DNA from: Patescibacteria group bacterium
GTDB lineage: Bacteria > Patescibacteriota > Saccharimonadia > CAILAD01 > BJGX01
Length of the DNA: 7,380 nucleotides
NCBI GenBank assembly: GCA_009691555.1
Contig: SICB01000026.1
Coordinates: forward strand, 1 to 7,380
Direction of reading: 5' to 3'
Below, piece after piece: positions 1-4,267 of the stretch. The position numbers were made by a program, and so were the translations under genes. Position 1 is the stretch's first letter. Each line of letters starts with the position of its first letter. The notes below the pieces were generated by a model. That model saw only the letters and a program-made list of their open reading frames with translations. It was not told where the DNA came from and searched no databases.

Positions 1-2
1 CC

Positions 3-1001
3 AAATTGGGCGCTCGTTACAACGATCTAGAGGCCAAGTTTTTGGGCTATGACACGCCTAATGTTGAGCTCACTACTGAAGACCTAAGGTTCATCTACCA
101 ATTAGATAGGCAAATAGTTAGCTTGGGCTATGGCGAAGACCCAAGGATCGAGCAAATACAAAATGCCCGAAATATGATTAAAGACTTGAATTATATATTC
201 GAAGGCATAGAGCTATATGAAGGTGATCTCGACCTCAGTCGCCTGACCAGCGCCGAAGGCCTAACCTTGCCCACTACCGTCGGTGGTGGTCTCTACCTCC
301 AGAACCTGACCAGCGCCGAAGGCCTGACCTTGCCCACTACCGTCGGTGGTGGTCTCTACCTCGGCAGCCTGACCAGCGCCGAAGGTCTGACCCTACCTAC
401 TAGCGTCGGTGGTCGTCTCAACCTCCAAGGCCTGACCAGCGCCGAAGGCCTGACCCTACCTACTAGCGTCGGTGATTATCTCGACCTCTCTGGCCTGACC
501 AGCGCCGAAGGCCTGACCCTACCTACTAGCATTGGTGGTAGTCTCTACCTCTCCCGTCTAACCTCCGCCGCCGGCATAACTTTGCCCAAAAGCATTGACG
601 GTGAGCTCAACTTCCATGGCCTGACCAGCGCCGAAGGCCTGACCCTACCTACTACCGTCCGTGATTATCTCGACCTCTCTGGCCTGACCAGCGCCGAAGG
701 CCTGACCCTACCTACTAGCGTCGGTGGTTATCTCTACCTCGACGGCCTGACCAGCGCCGAAGGCCTGACCCTACCCACTACCGTCGGTCGTGATCTCTAC
801 CTCGCCAGCCTGACCAGCGCCGAAGGCCTGACCCTACCTACTAGCATTGGTGGTAGTCTCTACCTCTCCCGTCTAACCTCCGCCGCCGGCATAACTTTGC
901 CCAAAAGCATTGACGGTGAGCTCAACTTCCATGGCCTGACCAGCGCTGATAAACAAAAACTACGCGAGCAGCAACCTGATTTGGCAAATAAAATTATCTA
1001 A
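3..1001 (+). CDS. 21-residue-repeat (LRR-like solenoid) protein, 5' partial
   Basis: The reading frame is open to the left edge. A TTG at 6-8 has no ribosome binding site in the few bases before it, so the gene probably begins upstream. From that TTG the product is 331 residues: a non-repetitive, charged N-terminal part (about 1-79, including GYGEDPRIEQ), eleven 21-residue repeats (80-310), and a half-repeat ending in a charged tail (311-331). Each repeat opens with LTSAEGLTLPT, then (S/T)(V/I), two or three variable residues, then LxLxx. The leucine spacing suggests a beta-solenoid resembling leucine-rich repeats, a fold often used for binding, but I do not recognise a named family. Variation clusters at unit positions 14-16, 18, 20 and 21, which would be largely exposed. 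No signal peptide can be judged because the N-terminus is missing. Coding status is very certain; function is unknown. Confidence 0.9.
   Translation, partial: KLGARYNDLEAKFLGYDTPNVELTTEDLRFIYQLDRQIVSLGYGEDPRIEQIQNARNMIKDLNYIFEGIELYEGDLDLSRLTSAEGLTLPTTVGGGLYLQNLTSAEGLTLPTTVGGGLYLGSLTSAEGLTLPTSVGGRLNLQGLTSAEGLTLPTSVGDYLDLSGLTSAEGLTLPTSIGGSLYLSRLTSAAGITLPKSIDGELNFHGLTSAEGLTLPTTVRDYLDLSGLTSAEGLTLPTSVGGYLYLDGLTSAEGLTLPTTVGRDLYLASLTSAEGLTLPTSIGGSLYLSRLTSAAGITLPKSIDGELNFHGLTSADKQKLREQQPDLANKII
243..935 (+). repeat. Tandem array of eleven 63-bp in-frame units
   Basis: Eleven units of exactly 63 bp (21 codons) follow each other with no indel, from the CTG at 243. A twelfth unit begins at 936 and diverges after LTSAD. 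The first 33 bases of most units are nearly identical at DNA level, differing mainly at silent sites such as ttg/cta and ccc/cct. The last 24-27 bases carry most amino-acid changes. Units 6 and 11 are the most divergent (AAGI, PKSIDGE, LNFHG). The pattern indicates recent unit duplication or gene conversion with divergence concentrated in one half of the unit. Confidence 0.97.
493..946 (+). repeat. Perfect 139-bp direct repeat inside the array (493-631 and 808-946)
   Basis: Bases 493-631 and 808-946 are identical. They cover units 5-6 and 10-11 plus short flanks and are offset by 315 bp, exactly five units. The upstream neighbours (units 4 and 9) differ, so two units appear to have been copied as a block. 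Recombination between the copies would remove or add 105 residues without changing the reading frame. Confidence 0.95.
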
Positions 1002-1018
1002 GGGGTTAAGTTGTATCA

Positions 1019-1049
1019 CAAAACCCCCACTAAAATAGCGGGGGTTTTG
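1019..1049. terminator. Bidirectional intrinsic terminator between convergent genes
   Basis: A 10-bp perfect stem (CAAAACCCCC at 1019-1028 with GGGGGTTTTG at 1040-1049) closes an 11-nt loop. The A/T end of the stem supplies a U-tract in both directions. It lies 17 nt after the repeat gene's stop and 18 nt beyond the stop of the convergent rpf-like gene, so it can end both transcripts. Confidence 0.85.
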
Positions 1050-1067
1050 CTGTGTCGCAAACCTAGG

Positions 1068-1616
1068 TTATAAAAGACCTAGCTGACGAGCACATGAAGG
1101 CCACGGACCCCAACCACGAGCGGCTTGGGTTTCACGAGCCTTGGCATCCTGAACTTCAGGGGGTGCAAGGTCGGGGCGGGCATAACCGCCATAATTGGCC
1201 CAGGTACCTATATTGTACTGGTAGGCACCAAAATAACCATTACCAGTGTTGGTGTTGTAGTTACCACCAGCTTCACAGAAACGCAACTGAGCCCAAACAT
1301 CTTCACCACCTATTACCAATTTGGCTCTAGGGGCAGATGCCACAGCTTGGACGGCCTTAGCGGCAGCGTCGGCTTGGGCCTTTGCTTCTTGAGCAACACG
1401 AAGGGGCTTTAAGATAGCATCATCAAATGAAGCTCTCTTATCCTTTAACTCTAAAGCATATGTATCGGCATTAAGGTTCAGGGCGTAGCTTTGTTTATTA
1501 GCATTTTCAGTTTGGCTAGCAGCCAAAGCTGGGTTAGCAAATGAAACTTGTACGGGGTTAACCGCTTGTTGCAATACTACTAGGGTAGTAAGTACTGCGA
1601 TATATATGTTACGCAT
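1068..1616 (-). CDS. Secreted Rpf-like (transglycosylase-like domain) cell-wall hydrolase
   Basis: The 182-residue product has a short basic start (MRN), a hydrophobic core (about 4-15), and an AxA-type cleavage site near 30-32 (ALA). An alanine/lysine-rich linker (about 76-98) follows, then a C-terminal Rpf domain (about 107-182). The domain shows the family hallmarks WAQLRFCEAGGNY, TGNGYFGAYQY and GWGPWPSC. Glu115 is the expected catalytic acid, and Cys114 and Cys175 the expected disulfide pair. Known relatives cleave peptidoglycan outside the cell and promote resuscitation in Actinobacteria; they share a lysozyme-like fold. The domain is complete and no extra LysM or G5 module is seen. The ATG at 1616 is chosen because it places the signal peptide correctly, although no Shine-Dalgarno lies close upstream. 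If the cell is an epibiont, the substrate could be its own wall or its host's; this is inference. Confidence 0.92.
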   Translation of the reverse strand: MRNIYIAVLTTLVVLQQAVNPVQVSFANPALAASQTENANKQSYALNLNADTYALELKDKRASFDDAILKPLRVAQEAKAQADAAAKAVQAVASAPRAKLVIGGEDVWAQLRFCEAGGNYNTNTGNGYFGAYQYNIGTWANYGGYARPDLAPPEVQDAKARETQAARGWGPWPSCARQLGLL

Positions 1617-1670
1617 AGTTTTGTAAGAGGCTATTCCGAGACCGGAAATCGCCTAAAAAAAGTAGCTCCT
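1617..1670 (-). promoter_or_regulatory. Structured distal leader of the rpf-like gene
   Basis: On the minus strand the ATG at 1616 lacks a nearby Shine-Dalgarno. The only AGGAG (1666-1670) is about 50 nt upstream and has no usable start codon at normal spacing. The segment between can fold: TTCCG-GTCT-CGGAA flanked by AGGC/GCCT. Alternatively, AGGAGCTA can pair with TAGCCTCT (seven of eight bases including one wobble). These two outer pairings exclude each other. A regulatory role is inference from pairing by eye. Confidence 0.35.
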
Positions 1671-1701
1671 GTTTAATGTTCTAATGTTTGGTGCTCAATA
1701 T

Positions 1702-1726
1702 AAAAAGAGACCTTTGTAGAGTCTCT
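1702..1726 (-). terminator. Terminator-like hairpin at the start of the rpf-like leader
   Basis: On the minus strand AGAGAC (1726-1721) pairs with GTCTCT (1711-1706) around a 9-nt loop, followed by a T-run reaching 1702. It lies about 9 nt downstream of the predicted start of transcription for the rpf-like gene. It may end typA read-through, act as an attenuator, or protect the 5' end. The stem is only 6 bp, so efficiency is uncertain. Confidence 0.6.
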
Positions 1727-1741
1727 CAATTGAACGGGCAT

Positions 1742-1770
1742 ATTATAACAAGCATAAGCATATTTGTCAA
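1742..1770 (-). promoter_or_regulatory. Perfect-consensus sigma70-type promoter of the rpf-like gene
   Basis: On the minus strand TTGACA (1770-1765) and TATAAT (1747-1742) are separated by exactly 17 bp. Transcription should start near 1735, giving a leader of about 119 nt before the ATG. The match is perfect in both hexamers, implying strong basal initiation unless the leader or a repressor limits it. Confidence 0.88.
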
Positions 1771-1810
1771 GGGTTTTTATGCCAATATTGTTTACTTTAC
1801 AGATACAGAA

Positions 1811-1854
1811 TAATTTAGCCCTTACGCTTGACAGGTTTAAAGCGGAAGCTCTAA
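1811..1854 (-). terminator. Possible weak typA terminator
   Basis: An imperfect 15-bp hairpin (1840-1854 with 1815-1829, 12 of 15 positions paired, 10-nt loop) follows typA by about 23 nt. On the minus strand it is followed only by ATTATT, a poor U-tract. It may terminate typA partially or be chance pairing. Confidence 0.35.
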
Positions 1855-1876
1855 GCTAAGCTATATATTTGAGTTG

Positions 1877-3700
1877 TTATCTGGGGTGGGATCGTTTACG
1901 CTCATGAGCGTTGAGATATTGCTTGCGTATTCTAATATTTTGGGGTGTAACTTCGAGCAATTCGTCGTTTTCGATAAAGTCGATAGCCTGTTCTAGGCTT
2001 AGATTGGTATGTGGAGCAAGCTTAATGGCATCATCTGAACCTGATGCTCGGACGTTGGTCAGTTTTTTCTCCTTGGCGACGTTGATTTCCATATCCTCAG
2101 TTCTGGTATTGAGTCCTATCACCATACCCGTGTAGACTTTTGTTCCTGGGGCAATATAAGCCGTTCCACGGGCCGCAACTGTTTGCAGGCTATAAGGAGT
2201 GGCAGTACCAGTTTCGGAGGCAATTAAGGCTCCTTTACGCAACTGTTGTAGGGCAGCACTAACGGGGGCGTAGCCAATAGAGAGGCTATTTAGAATAACC
2301 GTCCCCTTCGTTGCTGTTAGCAGGGTGTTGCGCAGCCCCAATAGCGTTCTGGTGGGTAACTCATAGATTATCTCGGTAGTATTTTTGGTAGTAGCCCGCT
2401 GATTGATAAAGGTTGCCCGGCGTTGCCCTAGTTCACTCTGGATTGCGCCAGAGTACTCATCTGGTATTTCTATCGTCAGTTCCTCGATAGGCTCGAGGGT
2501 TTGGCCATCTTCTTGTTTGGTAATAACCTGGGGGCGACCAACTTCTAGCTCGAAGCCTTCGCGTCGCATCGTCTCGATTAGCACCGACAGGTGTAATTCG
2601 CCTCTTCCAGATACCAGAAATTGCGTATCACGCTCATCTACTAGTAGCCCGACATTAGTTTCTAGCTCTTTATGTAGTCGTGTGGCAATCTGGCGAGAGG
2701 TGGTCAGCGAGCCTTCTTTGCCAGCAAATGGAGAGGTATTGGGTCCAATGGCAATCTGCAGAGTAGGTGGCGCAATTGCCATGGCGGGTAGTGCTTCTGG
2801 GTTGTTAGGGTCACTCAGAGTTGCACCAATCGAGGCCGTTTGGATACCAGTCAGAGCTACAATATCACCAGCTTGGGCTTGCGCAACCTCACTTCTATCT
2901 AGTCCTTTGTTTACAAATACTTTTTCTACCTTACCCTTGACCGGTTGACCGTCGGCGTTAATGACCATAATGGATTGGCCTGGCTTGATGTGTCCGCGCC
3001 TAATGCGGCCGATGCAATATTTACCCTGGTAGTTATCCCAATCTAGGGCAGTGACTAGCATCTGAAAATCAGCATCAACATCGGCCTGAGGTGGCGGAAT
3101 ATGGTTTAAGATAGCCTCGAAGATAGGGGTTAAGTCAGCCGTAATACTGATGTCTTGCGGAATTTCACTCCAGGCCACGCCATCTCGCCCAATCGCATAG
3201 TAAATAGGGAAATCAAGCTGGTCATCGCTGGTGGCAAGGTCTAAGAACAAATTACTGATTTCATTTTCAACGTCCTTGATGCGAGCGTCACGCTTGTCAA
3301 TTTTATTTATCACCACGACTGGTTTTAGCCCTAGCTCCAGAGCTTTTTGAAGTACAAATTTGGTTTGCGGCATGGGGCCTTCTTGGGCATCAACAATCAG
3401 CAGCACGCCATCGGCCATATTAAGGGTACGCTCCACCTCACCTGAAAAATCGGCATGTCCAGGAGTGTCAATAATGTTTATTTTGGTATCACCATACTGT
3501 ATGGCGGCTTGTTTGGCCGAGATAGTAATGCCTCGCTCGCGCTCTAAATCTCCAGTATCTAAAATAGTGGTCTGGCTCATCTCAGCTTGGTTATCACGAA
3601 AAGAGTTAGACTGCTTCAAAAGCCCATCTACTAGGGTAGTTTTGCCATGATCGACATGGGCAATGATTGCGATATTTCGAATGTTATGAGGGTTTGTCAT
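1877..3700 (-). CDS. typA: Ribosome-binding translational GTPase TypA/BipA
   Basis: The 607-residue product matches the usual TypA length. The GTPase domain shows G1 AHVDHGKTT (14-22), the switch-I RGITI with Thr59, G3 DTPGH (78-82, His82 being the expected catalytic histidine) and G4 NKID (132-135). The G5 region reads YAIGRDG (168-174) instead of the textbook SA motif. Domain II, the EF-G-like domains III and V, and the TypA-specific C-terminal domain follow, with GRGELHLSVLIETMRREG (365-382) and a basic end (KQYLNAHERKR). TypA binds the 70S ribosome near the A site and aids ribosome assembly and growth under stress. The ATG at 3700 gives the standard N-terminus (NIRNIAIIAHVDHGKT) and has only a weak GGA 7 nt upstream. 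The gene is divergent from the 48-residue peptide gene and appears monocistronic. Nothing looks truncated or frameshifted. Confidence 0.98.
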   Translation of the reverse strand: MTNPHNIRNIAIIAHVDHGKTTLVDGLLKQSNSFRDNQAEMSQTTILDTGDLERERGITISAKQAAIQYGDTKINIIDTPGHADFSGEVERTLNMADGVLLIVDAQEGPMPQTKFVLQKALELGLKPVVVINKIDKRDARIKDVENEISNLFLDLATSDDQLDFPIYYAIGRDGVAWSEIPQDISITADLTPIFEAILNHIPPPQADVDADFQMLVTALDWDNYQGKYCIGRIRRGHIKPGQSIMVINADGQPVKGKVEKVFVNKGLDRSEVAQAQAGDIVALTGIQTASIGATLSDPNNPEALPAMAIAPPTLQIAIGPNTSPFAGKEGSLTTSRQIATRLHKELETNVGLLVDERDTQFLVSGRGELHLSVLIETMRREGFELEVGRPQVITKQEDGQTLEPIEELTIEIPDEYSGAIQSELGQRRATFINQRATTKNTTEIIYELPTRTLLGLRNTLLTATKGTVILNSLSIGYAPVSAALQQLRKGALIASETGTATPYSLQTVAARGTAYIAPGTKVYTGMVIGLNTRTEDMEINVAKEKKLTNVRASGSDDAIKLAPHTNLSLEQAIDFIENDELLEVTPQNIRIRKQYLNAHERKRSHPR

Positions 3701-3713
3701 GTGGCGTTCCGAT

Positions 3714-3742
3714 AAAAAAAATAAAAGCCCCGACTTAGGGCT
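3714..3742 (-). terminator. Terminator-like hairpin in the typA leader
   Basis: On the minus strand AGCCC (3742-3738) pairs with GGGCT (3730-3726) around a 7-nt loop and is followed by TTTTATTTTTTTT. It has the form of an intrinsic terminator, with a short stem. No minus-strand gene lies upstream of it: the next gene is divergent, and the predicted typA transcription start is about 10 nt away. That makes a typA attenuator or 5'-end structure more likely than an upstream gene's terminator. Confidence 0.65.
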
Positions 3743-3758
3743 ACCTAATATTTTTATA

Positions 3759-3787
3759 ACTATAGCATAAAAGTTATCTGATGTCGA
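3759..3787 (-). promoter_or_regulatory. Predicted typA promoter
   Basis: On the minus strand TCGACA (3787-3782) and TATAGT (3764-3759), each matching five of six consensus bases, are 17 bp apart. The predicted start is near 3752, leaving a leader of about 52 nt that contains the hairpin at 3714-3742. Confidence 0.65.
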
Positions 3788-3798
3788 GTACTTTTTGC

Positions 3799-3816
3799 TA
3801 GATATTGCAATATCTA
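3799..3816. promoter_or_regulatory. Perfect 18-bp palindrome in the divergent intergenic region
   Basis: TAGATATTGCAATATCTA is a perfect inverted repeat with no central spacer. It overlaps the -35 of the predicted promoter for the 48-residue peptide and ends 12 bp short of the typA -35. The position suits a dimeric regulator acting on either gene. AT-rich palindromes also arise by chance, and no regulator gene is adjacent. Confidence 0.5.
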
Positions 3817-3833
3817 TTTTATTGTGGAATAAT
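3805..3833 (+). promoter_or_regulatory. Predicted extended -10 promoter of the 48-residue peptide gene
   Basis: TTGCAA (3805-3810, four of six) and AATAAT (3828-3833, five of six) are 17 bp apart. TGG directly precedes the -10, forming an extended -10. Transcription should start near 3840, about 30 nt before the ATG. The -35 lies inside the 18-bp palindrome. Confidence 0.55.
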
Positions 3834-3869
3834 CGCTATCACCAATTCGAAACAACCGGGAGGATCAAG

Positions 3870-4016
3870 ATGTTCGGATTCGCATTTTTACAAAGTGGAG
3901 ATTGGCAGTACATTGTCTTAGTATTTTTGGTTTCAATCGCTTTTGTGTTCGTGTGCCATTTCATACCATGGGATGACGACTATAAGGATGCCGACGACGA
4001 AAGTGATTTCCGGTAG
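3870..4016 (+). CDS. 48-residue single-pass membrane peptide with acidic tail
   Basis: The ATG at 3870 is chosen because GGGAGG (3858-3863) sits 6 nt upstream, a strong Shine-Dalgarno. A longer in-frame extension beginning at 3795 has no such signal and would start upstream of the predicted promoter's -10. The product has a short uncharged start with a single Asp11, one hydrophobic helix (about 14-32, YIVLVFLVSIAFVFVCHFI), then PW and a tail with eight acidic residues between 35 and 46. Charged basic residues are limited to Lys39 and Arg48, so topology is unclear. I recognise no family and assign no function. The good ribosome binding site, the promoter and the amphipathic layout support a real gene. 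It is divergent from typA and followed by a repeat-rich gap. Confidence 0.75.
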   Translation: MFGFAFLQSGDWQYIVLVFLVSIAFVFVCHFIPWDDDYKDADDESDFR

Positions 4017-4058
4017 CTAGTAGCTAATAGTGCAACCGTAGCTCGCATTGCTAAAATT

Positions 4059-4088
4059 ATCCCTTTTTGAACCATCCCTTTTTGAACC
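4059..4088 (+). repeat. 15-bp perfect tandem repeat in a non-coding gap
   Basis: ATCCCTTTTTGAACC occurs twice back to back. A second, imperfect pair follows: 4094-4110 and 4112-4128 share 14 of 17 bases (GG(T/C)TGGATnnTAAAAAA). CCCTTTTT and AACC in the first set can pair with AAAAAGGG and GGTT in the second, so the region can fold on itself. No gene is seen between 4017 and 4267. Confidence 0.8.
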
Positions 4089-4181
4089 GCTAGGGTTGGA
4101 TGATAAAAAAGGGCTGGATCCTAAAAAAAGCCGCACCTAGCAGTAGAGCTTTATGGCTCAGGCCCACTTCATAATAATAAA

Positions 4182-4218
4182 AATAGTCTTTCGAAATTCG
4201 AAGGGCTATTGTTATTTT
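4182..4218. terminator. Strong hairpin, probable bidirectional terminator
   Basis: A 12-bp stem (4182-4193 with 4199-4210, including two G-T wobbles) closes a 5-nt loop AAATT. On the plus strand it is followed by GTTATTTT. On the minus strand it is followed by TTATTATTAT after an A/T-rich stem base. It most likely ends the transcript of the 48-residue peptide gene about 165 nt after its stop and insulates the ABC transporter promoter. Confidence 0.6.
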
Positions 4219-4231
4219 GGTCTCATTTGCT

Positions 4232-4260
4232 TTGCCGAGATCAACCTCGGCTGTTACAAT
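4232..4260 (+). promoter_or_regulatory. Probable leaderless promoter of the ABC exporter, with internal inverted repeat
   Basis: TTGCCG (4232-4237) and TACAAT (4255-4260) are 17 bp apart. The ATG at 4268 begins 7 nt after the -10, so transcription would start at or next to the start codon. This agrees with the lack of any Shine-Dalgarno. Within the promoter, GCCGAG (4234-4239) and CTCGGC (4246-4251) form an inverted repeat with a 6-bp centre, placed where a bound protein would block polymerase. Confidence 0.5.
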
Positions 4261-4267
4261 TAGCACT

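Noticed and set aside
243..935. Array as a CRISPR or a diversity-generating-retroelement variable region
   Set aside because: The units are coding, in frame and contiguous with no unique spacers. Variable codons do not show adenine-specific changes from a template, and no reverse transcriptase or template repeat is present in the window.
243..935. Pentapeptide-repeat or BspA-type repeat family
   Set aside because: The period is 21 residues with no A(D/N)LxX pentads and no BspA-type AFxxC motif, so neither family name is justified.
1094..1412. Plus-strand open frames opposite the rpf-like gene
   Set aside because: They are antisense shadows of a gene with a clear domain and lack ribosome binding sites.
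1617..1735. ydaO-type c-di-AMP riboswitch before the rpf-like gene
   Set aside because: The association is known in Actinobacteria, but I cannot recognise the conserved core in this short leader.
1911..3650. Plus-strand open frames inside typA
   Set aside because: They lie entirely antisense to a well-conserved GTPase gene and show serine-rich translations typical of shadows.
3795..3869. Longer start for the membrane peptide (73 residues)
   Set aside because: It would begin upstream of the predicted -10 and inside the palindrome region. The ATG at 3870 has a strong, well-spaced GGGAGG.
3975..4010. Resemblance of the acidic tail (DYKDADDE) to a FLAG epitope tag
   Set aside because: It matches six of eight residues only, sits in a natural acidic tail, and no vector sequence is nearby; treated as coincidence.
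4089..4180. Possible tRNA or small structured RNA gene
   Set aside because: No cloverleaf, T-loop GTTCRA signature or acceptor pairing could be drawn; only simple repeats and short pairings are seen.
4217..4267. TTG start adding 17 residues to the exporter
   Set aside because: The extension has no family counterpart that I recognise, lacks a well-spaced ribosome binding site and overlaps the predicted promoter. The ATG at 4268 leaves a normal lead into the first membrane helix.
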